DNA of 64,000 bases from assembly GCF_900116295.1 (NCBI RefSeq), contig NZ_FPAF01000001.1, forward strand, positions 1,051,213 through 1,115,212. Direction: 5' to 3'. Below the pieces are notes generated by a model that saw only the letters and a program-made list of their open reading frames with translations, did not search any database and was not told the DNA's origin. This document shows positions 1-8,122 of the stretch, in pieces; the stretch's first letter is position 1, and each line of letters starts with the position of its first letter. The translations under genes were made by a program, and so were the position numbers. The DNA comes from Bacillus sp. 103mf. Lineage in GTDB: Bacteria; Bacillota; Bacilli; Bacillales; Bacillaceae_G.

Positions 1-330
1 CTCGGTTAATGCGGGCTTTCCATCGATTAATACCGTGCCATTAGATTGCTGATTCTTCATTTCATCTTGCCACTTATCACCAATACCACCGCTAGATGTA
101 TTCCAACGATCTTCTTCGCGCAGAATCTTGGCCTTCTCCTGTTCAGTTAATGCGGGCTTTCCATCCATTAATACCGTACCATTAGATTGCTGATTCTTCA
201 TTTCATCTTGCCACTTATCACCAATACCACCGCTAGATGTATTCCAACGATCTTCTTCGCGCAGAATCTTGGCTTTCTCCTGTTCGGTTAATGCGGGCTT
301 TCCATCGATTAATACCGTGCCATTATCGTC
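1..330 (-). repeat. 141-bp in-frame tandem repeat array
   Basis: The unit is 141 bp. Equivalent bases fall at 3, 144 and 285, giving two complete copies, and a third copy diverges near 324. Copies differ by only a few bases, so the array is recent or kept uniform. The period is a multiple of three, so the number of copies can change without breaking the lipoprotein frame. Confidence 0.9.
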
Positions 331-525
331 ATACTTCAGCCCTTTAGGTGTTGGCGCTTCCTCTTTGGCTTTCTTTAATTCATTGACTGTCGGTGCGTCC
401 TCCTTCGCGGGTGTCTTTGCAACCTGTTCGCTCTTTGGCGTGTCTTTCTTCGTAGAAGCATCGCCCTGACCGCACCCCACTAATAAACTTGATACCGATA
501 ATCCTACTACTAGATACTTTTTCAT
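1..525 (-). CDS. Repeat-containing lipoprotein, C-terminus beyond window
   Basis: Exported lipoprotein of unknown function whose C-terminus runs off the left edge. The N-terminus has a short Lys-rich start, a hydrophobic stretch and the lipobox LLVGC, so it should be lipid-anchored outside the cell. A charged, Pro-rich linker follows. From about residue 66 there are near-identical 47-residue tandem repeats (141 bp period), each with ALTEQEKAKILREED, a WNTSSGGIGDKWQDEMKN stretch and NGTVL-DGKP. At least two complete units lie in the window. The ATG at 525 is chosen because AGGGAG lies 7 nt upstream; the ATG six bases earlier is too close to it. I do not recognise the family. Confidence 0.8.
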   Translation of the reverse strand, partial: MKKYLVVGLSVSSLLVGCGQGDASTKKDTPKSEQVAKTPAKEDAPTVNELKKAKEEAPTPKGLKYDDNGTVLIDGKPALTEQEKAKILREEDRWNTSSGGIGDKWQDEMKNQQSNGTVLMDGKPALTEQEKAKILREEDRWNTSSGGIGDKWQDEMKNQQSNGTVLIDGKPALTE

Positions 526-601
526 GTTCATTCTCCCTGTTTGTGCTGTACTTACGTAATAACTGTAATTTTTCCTGATATTTCCTTGTTACCTATGTAA
601 T

Positions 602-629
602 ATTATAACAAAAACTCCATATATATCAA
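602..629 (-). promoter_or_regulatory. Sigma-A type promoter of the repeat lipoprotein
   Basis: Read on the minus strand: TTGATA (624-629), a 16-bp spacer, then TATAAT (602-607), about 75 bp upstream of the lipoprotein start. Both hexamers are close to the housekeeping consensus. Confidence 0.7.
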
Positions 630-799
630 AGTAATCAGTTCTATAAGGATTAAAATACGCGATACAACCGCAGTTATTATGTAAATTTCATTTCAACATG
701 CATATAGCGCCAATAACGTCTTTCATGCCAATCGTTCCGCAACTTTTCACCAACGGCTAATATATTCGAATTTATACTTGATTTTGGGTGACGCATTTA

Positions 800-970
800 C
801 TAGCAGATGGAGGAAGGTCCAGGAAACGTGGCGCAGGCTTCACCCCTACTCGCAAAAATAACAGCTATCAGTGCGAATAAGAGGTAAAGCGCAAATACTA
901 GCGTCAGTCGTTGGCTGAGGTTTCCGAGTATACCCCTTCCGACTTTAGACTTTCTGCTACTTCGTTCTTA
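800..970 (-). other. Possible small hydrophobic ORF, no clear start
   Basis: An open frame ending in two stop codons at 800 and just beyond encodes a hydrophobic stretch (LVFALYLLFALIAVIFA) followed by a polar, Cys-containing tail (GEACATFPGPSSIC). It overlaps the 3' end of the recombinase remnant in another frame. There is no ATG, GTG or TTG after the preceding stop, so translation would need a rare start such as CTG or ATA behind a GGAAGGGG sequence. It may be a decayed membrane peptide of the former mobile element. Confidence 0.25.
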
Positions 971-1137
971 TCTAAATGTAGATAACGCGTTGTAACGGAT
1001 ATATCGCTATGTCCTAGCGCTTTATCGATTGTTAAATTTAACGTATAACGACCTTCTGGGACTCTTTCTTTCACTGATCGCTTTTCAATCTATCGCTAAA
1101 GATGTTCGATAAATCTTCACTAATTGTTAAAGAATCG
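905..1137 (-). pseudogene. Tyrosine recombinase (integrase) C-terminal remnant
   Basis: On the minus strand the final ~55 codons read like the catalytic end of a phage-type integrase: a KALGHSDISVTTRYLHL segment containing the conserved GHSDI and the nucleophile tyrosine region, ending SAND-stop near 905. Upstream the homology continues in another frame (DSLTISEDLSNIF-DRLK), so there is at least one frameshift. The expected HxLRH box between RYTLNL and KALGHS is missing. No intact start or N-terminus exists here. Its place beside two tRNA genes fits a lost tRNA-targeting element. Confidence 0.75.
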
Positions 1138-1149
1138 CGTCTTTTGAAC

Positions 1150-1220
1150 ATAAAAAAATAAGCTCTCTAACTCGTTAGCGACCGCACATTGTACGATTCA
1201 ACTGACGAATTAGAGAGCTT
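1150..1220 (-). terminator. Terminator of the tRNA operon
   Basis: Sixteen-base arms at 1160-1175 and 1205-1220 pair with one mismatch. On the minus strand the stem is followed by a run of seven T, making a Rho-independent terminator about 40 nt past tRNA-Arg. Confidence 0.75.
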
Positions 1221-1261
1221 ATATATTGCGGAATTTGACGTTACCGCAAAGGTTTTTTTAG

Positions 1262-1335
<74 letters not shown>

Positions 1336-1336
1336 A

Positions 1337-1410
1337 TGGAGCGGGTGAAGAGAATCGAACTCTCGACCAGAGCTTGGAAGGCTCTTGTTTTACCACTAAA
1401 CTACACCCGC
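1337..1410 (-). tRNA. tRNA-Gly (anticodon TCC)
   Basis: Minus-strand tRNA with acceptor arms GCGGGTG/CACCCGC, anticodon stem AGAGC/GCTCT around loop CTTCCAA (anticodon TCC, reads GGA), a TTCGATT T-loop and an encoded CCA end at 1337-1339. It is the first gene of the operon, just behind the promoter at 1451-1479. Confidence 0.95.
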
Positions 1411-1450
1411 ATGATATGAATTTTTTTCTAATGCCTCATCGACAATATTC

Positions 1451-1479
1451 ATTATATTATCGATGATAATTAAAGTCAA
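1451..1479 (-). promoter_or_regulatory. Promoter of the tRNA-Gly/tRNA-Arg operon
   Basis: Minus strand TTGACT (1474-1479), 17-bp spacer, TATAAT (1451-1456), about 40 bp upstream of mature tRNA-Gly. This is a strong housekeeping-type promoter in the gap between ysnB and the tRNAs. Confidence 0.75.
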
Positions 1480-1483
1480 CATT

Positions 1484-1530
1484 TTTTTCAAATAGAGTGA
1501 AAAAATTCTTTTCACCCTATTTGAAACGTT
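1484..1530 (-). terminator. Terminator of the rph-rdgB-ysnB operon
   Basis: The hairpin TTTCAAATAGGGTGAAAA / TTTTTTCACTCTATTTGAAA on the minus strand overlaps the ysnB stop codon and is followed by a T-rich tract. Confidence 0.65.
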
Positions 1531-2018
1531 TTTTGTGCTACAGTTACACCTTCTAAAGTAAGGAAACGTATGTCTATTTGACCTTCTTGTATTTCGAGTA
1601 CAGCAAATGTTTTTTCTCTTCGCGAACGCGGCAAAAGAATACTTCCTGGATTGATAAACAAAATATCGTCTATGATTTCTGCCCCTAATATATGCGAATG
1701 ACCGAAGCAAACGACATTTGCCTCAGCTTCTTTCGCGCGATATAAAAGTGTTTGCAGTGTCATTTTAATATTGTATAAATGTCCATGTGTGACGAGAAAA
1801 CGTGTATGTTGTACTTCTGTGATGATGTCATTTGGAAAGCCAAAGGCAAAATCACAGTTTCCTTTCACCACATGAAACCCTTCTAGTTCAACGTGCTGCG
1901 ATGTTAATTCCGAATCACCGCAATGAATCATCACATCTACGTTTCCCTCGTACTGCTCTTTTAATTGCTTTAGCTCTTTCACAGAACCGTGACTGTCGCT
2001 CACAATTAACGCCTTCAT
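1512..2018 (-). CDS. ysnB: YfcE/YsnB-type metallophosphoesterase
   Basis: Small (168 aa) cytoplasmic calcineurin-like phosphoesterase of the MJ0936/YfcE family. It has the metal-binding motifs in order: DSH near residue 8, CGDSE near 35, a GNCD asparagine motif near 54, THGH near 78 and GHSH near 107. Family members hydrolyse phosphodiester model substrates; the natural substrate is unknown. AAGGGAG sits upstream of the ATG at 2018. In B. subtilis ysnB follows rdgB (ysnA) in the same order. Here a bcr1 repeat separates them. Confidence 0.9.
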   Translation of the reverse strand: MKALIVSDSHGSVKELKQLKEQYEGNVDVMIHCGDSELTSQHVELEGFHVVKGNCDFAFGFPNDIITEVQHTRFLVTHGHLYNIKMTLQTLLYRAKEAEANVVCFGHSHILGAEIIDDILFINPGSILLPRSRREKTFAVLEIQEGQIDIRFLTLEGVTVAQKTFQIG

Positions 2019-2035
2019 CAGTTTCGCTCCCTTAT

Positions 2036-2188
2036 TATCCCGCTATTCGTGAGCAATAAGACCCCCACCTCAAGATTCAGAGAGAATCGAAAAAGATAGG
2101 TGGGGGACAACTGCCCGTAAAAGCCCGATTGGTCGGGCTTTCCATCAGTGGGGGATGAAGCCCCCCACTGATGGAAGTTTCACTTTAT
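2036..2188 (+). repeat. bcr1-type repeat, copy 1
   Basis: An element of about 150 bp made of three nested or adjacent hairpins: CCCCCACCT pairing with AGGTGGGGG, AGCCCGATTGGTCGGGCT, and CCATCAGTGGGGG pairing with CCCCCACTGATGG. It ends in CACTTTAT. Length, chromosomal location and TTTAT end match the published bcr1 element of the B. cereus group. The terminal TTTAT (2184-2188) contains the rdgB stop codon, read as TAA on the minus strand. Confidence 0.8.
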
Positions 2189-2796
2189 TCTTCTCCTAAA
2201 AACCAAACTGGAATTTTTTCTTCTAATTTACGAAGCGCACGTCCGCGATGACTAATTTTATTTTTCTCATCCGACGACAATTCTGCCATTGCGCTTTTGT
2301 ATTTTTCTACATAGAAAATGGGATCATACCCAAATCCATTTTCCCCGCGCTGCTGTTCTAAAATCTTCCCTTCACACGTTCCATTTACAATCAATGGTTT
2401 TTTATCTTCTTGCGGAAATGCAACAGCTAATGCGCAATAAAAACGCGCTGTACGCTTCTCCATTGGAACATCCTTTAATCCATCTAACACTTTTTGAATG
2501 TTAGCTTGATCATTCTTTTCCTCACCTGCATAACGAGCAGAGTGAACACCTGGTTTCCCCTGCAAAGCATCTACAATTAAACCAGAATCATCTGCAATGA
2601 CAATTTCACCTAGCTGTTTACACAGATGTTCCGCTTTTAAAATCGCGTTTTCTTCAAACGTTTCACCCGTTTCCTCTACTTCTTCAATATGAGGAAAATC
2701 ATAAAGTGATTTTACTTCTAAATCAAACTTTTCAAATAGCTCGGCAAATTCACGTACTTTCCCGGCATTCTTTGTCGCTACAACAACTTGCTTCAT
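2185..2796 (-). CDS. rdgB: RdgB/HAM1 XTP/dITP diphosphatase
   Basis: House-cleaning nucleotide pyrophosphatase that removes ITP, dITP and XTP from the pool. The 203-residue protein shows the family hallmarks: the substrate-binding [10 protein letters not shown] at the N-terminus, the catalytic [10 protein letters not shown] segment near 67, and GFGYDPIF near 148. The ATG at 2796 is chosen because GAGGTGG lies just upstream; an in-frame GTG at 2805 lies inside that ribosome site. It is translated 11 bases after rph and is surely co-transcribed with it. This is ysnA in B. subtilis. Confidence 0.92.
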   Translation of the reverse strand: MKQVVVATKNAGKVREFAELFEKFDLEVKSLYDFPHIEEVEETGETFEENAILKAEHLCKQLGEIVIADDSGLIVDALQGKPGVHSARYAGEEKNDQANIQKVLDGLKDVPMEKRTARFYCALAVAFPQEDKKPLIVNGTCEGKILEQQRGENGFGYDPIFYVEKYKSAMAELSSDEKNKISHRGRALRKLEEKIPVWFLGEE

Positions 2797-2807
2797 ACTT
2801 TCCACCT

Positions 2808-3545
2808 CTATTCCATATAAGTTACAATATCACCTAATGCTTCTTTTTGTATTTCAACAAGTTGTAAAATCCCTTGTTCTGCTACATCAAGCAACTCGTT
2901 CAATTCACCGCGGCTAAATGTCGCTTCTTCTCCTGTACCTTGCACTTCAACAAAGTGTCCTTTTCCTGTCATAATGACATTCATATCAACATTCGCCTTA
3001 GAATCTTCTGCATAATTTAAATCTAATACAATTCCATGCTCATCAACGACTCCAACAGACGTCGCTGCCAAGAAATCTTTCACTGGAAGTTTCGATACTT
3101 TCCCTGCTGCCACAAGCTTCTCAAACGCTAGTACCATCGCTACATATGCACCAGTAATAGAAGCTGTTCGCGTTCCGCCGTCAGCTTGAATTACATCACA
3201 GTCAATCCAAATTGTTTTTTCACCAAGTGCTTCTAAATCAACAACAGCACGCAATGCTCGTCCAATTAAACGTTGAATTTCCATTGTACGCCCTGTTACT
3301 TTCCCCTTACTTGATTCACGAATGGTACGCTGTTCTGTTGCACGAGGAATCATGGAATACTCTGCTGTAACCCACCCTTTTCCTTCACCTCTCATAAACG
3401 GAGGAACTCGATCTTCAATTGTTGCTGTACAAATAACCTTTGTATCACCAACTTCAATTAGTACCGATCCTTCTGGATGTTTTAAATAATTCGTATGAAT
3501 ATGTATACGGCGCAACTCTGATGCTTGTCTACCATCTACTCGCAT
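2808..3545 (-). CDS. rph: Ribonuclease PH
   Basis: Phosphorolytic 3'-5' exoribonuclease that trims tRNA 3' ends. At 245 aa it matches the family length. Visible motifs are [13 protein letters not shown] at the N-terminus, the RNA-binding [10 protein letters not shown] loop and the phosphate/metal region [19 protein letters not shown] near 115-135. It is first in the rph-rdgB pair, preceded by AAGGGGG upstream of the ATG. In B. subtilis it follows gerM, as here. Confidence 0.95.
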   Translation of the reverse strand: MRVDGRQASELRRIHIHTNYLKHPEGSVLIEVGDTKVICTATIEDRVPPFMRGEGKGWVTAEYSMIPRATEQRTIRESSKGKVTGRTMEIQRLIGRALRAVVDLEALGEKTIWIDCDVIQADGGTRTASITGAYVAMVLAFEKLVAAGKVSKLPVKDFLAATSVGVVDEHGIVLDLNYAEDSKANVDMNVIMTGKGHFVEVQGTGEEATFSRGELNELLDVAEQGILQLVEIQKEALGDIVTYME

Positions 3546-3611
3546 AAAAAATAACCCCCTTGTAACTACTACTTGTTAGTATAGCCCATTAAAAATTTAT
3601 GTTATGTATCA

Positions 3612-3656
3612 CAATAAAAGAAGGAGAATTAGATGTATTCCCCTTCTCTTCCTACA
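3612..3656 (-). terminator. Terminator of gerM
   Basis: The minus strand forms AGAAGGGGAAT / ATTCTCCTTCT with a short T-rich tail, between gerM and rph. Confidence 0.5.
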
Positions 3657-3680
3657 TTAAGTATATCAAATTATTTCTGT

Positions 3681-4721
3681 TTAAAAACCACCTGTATTCA
3701 CGTTTTGTGGACGAGCAACCGGTTTTATTAATTTATCGCCTTTTTCTGTAACAAGATTCGCCTTTCCATCCACTTGAATGGACACATTTTCCACACCTTG
3801 TTTTTCTGTTAAAGATAATACAAGCGACTGTAGTACATAATTAGAAATCCTACTTTTATCTTTATTCGCATAAATATTTTCATTAAAGTTCAATGTCAAT
3901 GTTCCTTTTTCAAGTTTTGGTTCATTGATTAACTTCACACCTGGATTAAAATCATATGTTAATGCCGACTTATGCGACGGTCCTTTCACAAGTTCTTTTA
4001 CAATTGTCGCTACTTCGTTTTCCTTCCCTTCTACAACGCGGCGCGTTACTGGCACATAATAAGTTTGCTTATTACTTTGCGCCAAGAAATAGAGCGTAAT
4101 TGGTTTTGTATTTGCAAGATCAGCAACTTGCTCATCATCAAAGTTAATGCCGTTTGCTCGGCTTAACCCATTACCAATCGGCGTACCAGCAACAGGCATT
4201 TTCGCTAAATCTTGCCCATTCATGCTGAACTTCACATTCTTTACTTCTTTAAACTGCGTTAATGTCCAAGTAACTGCTTCTACAATACGGCGTTCTTCTT
4301 CTTTTTTATAGCTTTTTAGTTCTTTTGAAAAATCAACAACTGCAGTCCCGTCTTTTTTCACATCAACTGTCATTTCTGTGCCTGCTGGGAGCACAGCTTG
4401 AAATCCATTTGGCAATACATTTGTTACCGGTCCGTCTTTCACTAAATATTGTAATGACTGCTTAATCACCGCGTTATCTTTCGGAGCAGGTAACTGTACC
4501 GTTTGCGGCACAACATAACCATTTTTATCTACAAGATATAAATCTAATTTTTTCGTTTGCCCTTGTTTCGCAGTTTCTTTCTTCTCACCATCCGTATATG
4601 TTACTTTCTTAGGCAGATCAATTTGCTCTGTCCCTTTTTCCTTACTAAACAAGCCGCATCCCGCTAATAAAACTGTACTTAATGTAGCACAAACAAGCCA
4701 TTTGAAAGTCGATTTAGGCAT
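3681..4721 (-). CDS. gerM: Germination/sporulation lipoprotein GerM
   Basis: Lipoprotein needed in B. subtilis for normal sporulation and spore cortex/germination behaviour. The N-terminal signal ends in the lipobox LLAGC (Cys about 22). Two GerMN domains follow, roughly residues 60-190 and 205-330, each with the pattern of a strand, PxxxxATIVKELVKGP-type helix and a LNFNE or VDFSKE strand. The 346-residue length is in the family range. It lies between racE and rph as in B. subtilis, but here the nir/siroheme genes and repeats separate it from racE. Confidence 0.9.
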   Translation of the reverse strand: MPKSTFKWLVCATLSTVLLAGCGLFSKEKGTEQIDLPKKVTYTDGEKKETAKQGQTKKLDLYLVDKNGYVVPQTVQLPAPKDNAVIKQSLQYLVKDGPVTNVLPNGFQAVLPAGTEMTVDVKKDGTAVVDFSKELKSYKKEEERRIVEAVTWTLTQFKEVKNVKFSMNGQDLAKMPVAGTPIGNGLSRANGINFDDEQVADLANTKPITLYFLAQSNKQTYYVPVTRRVVEGKENEVATIVKELVKGPSHKSALTYDFNPGVKLINEPKLEKGTLTLNFNENIYANKDKSRISNYVLQSLVLSLTEKQGVENVSIQVDGKANLVTEKGDKLIKPVARPQNVNTGGF

Positions 4722-4865
4722 ACGCTTTCCTCCTAAAAAATCTAAGTTTGTACTATATGTATACGAGCCTGGTTCTCACTTTAGAACAAGCAATGACAAC
4801 TTATCTTTTAAAAAAAGACCTATACAAAATTGTATGTTACATACAATTTGAAAAACGGACACCCC

Positions 4866-4978
4866 CCCTTTCTTTTTAGAGCAGAGAGTATCTGGTCATG
4901 CATAGAAGCGGCCAGGGCCTTTCCCTGCTACGTACGACGGTAAAACAAAGAGAGAAAACGAGTGCAGGTCACTTTTTG
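4866..4978 (-). repeat. Dispersed repeat family A, copy 1
   Basis: Minus-orientation copy of an unnamed repeat whose core reads, on its own plus strand, CTGACC/GGCC-CGCTTCTATGCAT-GACCAG followed by CTCTC and preceded by TTTGTTTTA. The core can fold as CTGACC..GGCCAG around TTCTATGCAT. It shares this core with copies near 10900, 11170, 19700, 19880, 41320, 43010 and 59450. Confidence 0.7.
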
Positions 4979-4995
4979 TTTTACATAACCGCAAC

Positions 4996-5098
4996 TTATA
5001 AAGAAAAGCGGAGCCGACTGTTTAAGCCCTCATGTCTAAGAACCTTCTCGTGTGGAAGGTTCTTAGACATGAGGGCTTAGGAGGCAGAGCTAGACAAA
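4996..5098 (-). repeat. Dispersed repeat family C with 25-bp perfect hairpin
   Basis: On the minus strand the element starts TTGTCTAGCTC and ends CCGCTTTTCTTTA. These ends are shared with the insertion at 24042-24165. Inside, arms at 5023-5047 and 5055-5079 are perfectly complementary over 25 bp with a 7-base loop. With family A copy 1 it fills most of the gap between gerM and nirB. Confidence 0.7.
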
Positions 5099-5233
5099 GA
5101 TGTTGAAAAATCAAAATGGATTTATATTTCTTCAAAATCCTGCTTCTATTAATCAAAGCATCCTCTTAAAGCAGAGAAGACTATGAAGATCGAATACTGT
5201 ACAAATTTGAACAATTTATGAATCCCCCAAAAT

Positions 5234-5277
5234 TGTGATAAATATCACATCTCCTTATTTCCCAAAACTTTTATAAT
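5234..5277 (+). promoter_or_regulatory. Fnr-type box and -10 of the nir operon
   Basis: TGTGATAAATATCACA (5234-5249) is a perfect TGTGA-N6-TCACA Crp/Fnr-family site. TATAAT lies at 5272-5277. With a start point near 5283 the box would be centred at -41.5, the class II activator position, and there is no good -35 hexamer. This predicts activation by Fnr under oxygen limitation. Confidence 0.8.
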
Positions 5278-5327
5278 ACAAGCATAAAAATTTGTTAAAC
5301 ATTTCACATAAAAGAAAGGAAATGAAT

Positions 5328-7733
5328 ATGAAAACACGTTTAGTCATGATCGGGAATGGTATGGCTGGAATACGCTGCATCGAAGAAATTTTAAAACAAA
5401 ACGATACCTTATACGACATTACCATTTTTGGAGACGAACCACATCCAAACTACAATCGCATTATGCTCTCCCACGTTCTACAAGGAAAAACAAATATACA
5501 AGATATCATTATGAACGAATACAGTTGGTACGAAGAAAATAATATTACGTTGTATACAAATGAAAAAGTAATGCAAATCGATCGGAAAGAACAAGTCATT
5601 GTTACAGAAAAGAATCGTCTTGTTATGTACGACAAACTCATTATCGCAACAGGATCCAGTGCTTTTATTTTACCTGTAGAGGGTGCAAATCTTCCTGGTG
5701 TAACAGGTTTTCGCACAATTGAAGATACACAATTTATGATGGATACCGCTAAGCAATATAAAAAAGCTGTTGTTATTGGCGGCGGATTACTTGGTTTAGA
5801 AGCCGCACGAGGGCTTATTGACTTAGGAATGGACGTGCATGTTGTTCATTTAATGCCGCACTTAATGGAACAACAACTCGATGCTAAGGCATCTTCACTA
5901 CTACGTGAAGATTTAGAATCACAAGGTATGAAGTTCCTTATGGAAAAGAAAACAGTAAAAATTCTTGGTACAAACCACGTTGAGGGCATTCAATTTGCAG
6001 ATGGCGATATTGTAACATGCGATTTAATTGTGATGGCTGTTGGAATACGTCCGAATACACAATTAGCAAAAGATGCTGGTTTAATTGTAAACCGTGGTGT
6101 TGTAGTCAATGACTATATGCAAACAAATGATGAAGCAATATATGCAGTTGGAGAATGCGCAGAACATGACGGGATTGCATATGGACTTGTTGCACCACTT
6201 TATGAACAAGGTGCTATATTAGCAAAACATATTACAAGTACACAAACAGATGGATATACTGGCAGCATCGTCGGTACACAACTGAAAGTTGCAGGATGCG
6301 ATTTATTCTCCGCTGGTCAAATTTATGAAGATGATGCCACAAAAGCAATCTCCATTTTCGACGAATGTACGCGTTCCTATAAAAAGGTACTCATCCGGGA
6401 CAATAAAGTTGTTGGTGTTGTGTTATATGGTGATACAACTGATGGCACACGCCTCTTCAGCATGTTAAAAAAGGAAGAAGATATACAAGAATACACACCT
6501 GCTTCTCTTCTTCATAAAGCTGGCGAAGATAACGGACTTGACGTTGCAAGTATGAGTGCTGATGAAACTGTTTGCGGATGTAATGGTGTCACAAAAGGAG
6601 CGATTGTTCACGCTATTTTAGAACAAGACTTAACGACATTTGAAGAAGTAAAAGGGTGTACAAAAGCGGCAGGATCCTGCGGTAAATGTCGTCCAGTTGT
6701 TGAACAAATTTTATCTCATACACTTGGAGATAACTTTGATGCTTCTGTCCAAATTACAGGCATGTGCGGGTGCACAACATTATCTCGCGATGAAGTTGTA
6801 GCAGCAATTCACGAAAAAGGCTTAAAGTCACCGAAAGAAGTACGAAACGTCCTTAACTTCTCGCATGAAGAAGGTTGTTCAAAATGCCGTCCTGCATTAA
6901 ATTACTATTTACGTATGATTTGTCCAGAAGAATACGCCGATGATAAAGCATCTCGCTTCGTTAACGAAAGAATGAATGGCAATATTCAACATGATGGAAC
7001 ATTTTCTGTTATTCCACGTATGTACGGCGGCGTTACAACAGCAGATGATTTAATGAAAATTGCAGAAGTTGCGAAGAAATACGACGTCCCGCTCGTAAAA
7101 ATAACAGGTGCAAGTCGCATCGGTTTATATGGTGTTAAAAAAGAAGATTTACCAAAAGTGTGGGCTGATCTTGATATGAATTCTGGCTACGCCTATTCGA
7201 AGTCTCTTCGCAATGTAAAATCATGCGTCGGATCCCGCTTCTGCCGCTTCGGTACAAAAGATTCATTAGGACTTGGCATGTTGCTTGAGCAGTCATTAGA
7301 AATGGTAGATACACCACATAAAATGAAAATGGGTGTAACAGGTTGTCCGCGCAACTGCGCAGAAGCATTAACGAAAGACTTTGGCGTCGTTTGTGTTGAA
7401 AATGGCTTCCAGCTTTATATCGGAGGTAACGGCGGTACAGAAGTACGTGAAGCTGATTTTGTAATGATTGTCCCTTCGGAAGAAGATGTAATTCGCATCG
7501 CCACAGCGTACGTACAATACTATCGTGAAACTGGTATTTACGGCGAACGCACAGCTCCTTGGGTAGAACGAATAGGTTTACATCAAATAAAAGAAGTGCT
7601 GCATGATGAAAGTATGATCGCTGAATTAAATGAACGCTTCCAAACAGCACGGAATACCTATGAAGAAGCTTGGGGACAAGCACTAGAAACACAATCACTA
7701 AAAACGATGTATGAAGTAGAGATTGTAAAATAA
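5328..7733 (+). CDS. nirB: NAD(P)H nitrite reductase large subunit
   Basis: Cytoplasmic siroheme enzyme reducing nitrite to ammonium with NAD(P)H. In the 801-residue protein one sees an FAD motif (MIGNGMAG, ~6-13), an NAD(P) motif (GGGLLGLEA, ~150), two BFD-like [2Fe-2S] domains (CGCNG..CGKC, ~414-453; CGCTTLS..CSKC, ~478-518) and the siroheme/[4Fe-4S] ligands CVGSRFC (~632) and GCPRNC (~672). The ATG at 5328 is preferred because AGAAAGGA ends 7 bases before it; a TTG at 5292 and an ATG at 5322 are in frame. nirD follows 12 bases after the stop codon. Confidence 0.95.
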   Translation: MKTRLVMIGNGMAGIRCIEEILKQNDTLYDITIFGDEPHPNYNRIMLSHVLQGKTNIQDIIMNEYSWYEENNITLYTNEKVMQIDRKEQVIVTEKNRLVMYDKLIIATGSSAFILPVEGANLPGVTGFRTIEDTQFMMDTAKQYKKAVVIGGGLLGLEAARGLIDLGMDVHVVHLMPHLMEQQLDAKASSLLREDLESQGMKFLMEKKTVKILGTNHVEGIQFADGDIVTCDLIVMAVGIRPNTQLAKDAGLIVNRGVVVNDYMQTNDEAIYAVGECAEHDGIAYGLVAPLYEQGAILAKHITSTQTDGYTGSIVGTQLKVAGCDLFSAGQIYEDDATKAISIFDECTRSYKKVLIRDNKVVGVVLYGDTTDGTRLFSMLKKEEDIQEYTPASLLHKAGEDNGLDVASMSADETVCGCNGVTKGAIVHAILEQDLTTFEEVKGCTKAAGSCGKCRPVVEQILSHTLGDNFDASVQITGMCGCTTLSRDEVVAAIHEKGLKSPKEVRNVLNFSHEEGCSKCRPALNYYLRMICPEEYADDKASRFVNERMNGNIQHDGTFSVIPRMYGGVTTADDLMKIAEVAKKYDVPLVKITGASRIGLYGVKKEDLPKVWADLDMNSGYAYSKSLRNVKSCVGSRFCRFGTKDSLGLGMLLEQSLEMVDTPHKMKMGVTGCPRNCAEALTKDFGVVCVENGFQLYIGGNGGTEVREADFVMIVPSEEDVIRIATAYVQYYRETGIYGERTAPWVERIGLHQIKEVLHDESMIAELNERFQTARNTYEEAWGQALETQSLKTMYEVEIVK

Positions 7734-7745
7734 GGAGCGATTCAT

Positions 7746-8063
7746 ATGTTACAAACGAAAGAAAAAATAAAAATTATGCCTGCCGCAGATCTTCCTGTAC
7801 AAATCGGCAAGGAAGTACACATAAAGGATATGTCTATTGCCTTATTTCGCCTTGCAAACGGCGACATCCGCGCTGTAGAAAATCGGTGTCCTCATAAAAA
7901 TGGCCCATTAGCGGAAGGGATTGTTTCTGGCGAATTTGTCTTTTGTCCGTTGCACGATTGGAAAATTTCATTACGAACAGGTGAAGTACAAAAACCTGAT
8001 GACGGCTGTATTCAAACGTATGAAGTACAAATTATTGATGGCGATATTTATATATACATGTAA
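7746..8063 (+). CDS. nirD: Nitrite reductase small subunit (Rieske-type)
   Basis: Small partner of NirB, 105 aa. It keeps a complete Rieske [2Fe-2S] ligand set, CPH near residue 48 and CPLH near 66; many NirD proteins have lost these. AAGGAG lies upstream of the ATG. It is separated from nirB by a few bases and from the siroheme gene by 59 bases, which hold a small GGGAGCC/GGCTTCC hairpin that could attenuate or protect the nirBD message. Confidence 0.93.
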   Translation: MLQTKEKIKIMPAADLPVQIGKEVHIKDMSIALFRLANGDIRAVENRCPHKNGPLAEGIVSGEFVFCPLHDWKISLRTGEVQKPDDGCIQTYEVQIIDGDIYIYM

Positions 8064-8122
8064 CTTATATAAGGGAGCCTCTTCTCGGCTTCCTTTCCAG
8101 TAAAAACAGATGAGGTGTAGAG

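Noticed and set aside
905-1137. A functional integrase or prophage
   Set aside because: Only the last part of a recombinase is present, with a frameshift and a missing catalytic box. No other phage or transposase gene is seen in the window.
7135-7698. Long minus-strand open frame inside nirB
   Set aside because: Antisense to well-conserved NirB motifs, no ribosome site, and a composition typical of a shadow frame.
8064-8122. Riboswitch between nirD and cobA-hemD
   Set aside because: Only one short GGGAGCC/GGCTTCC hairpin is present, too little for a known riboswitch class.
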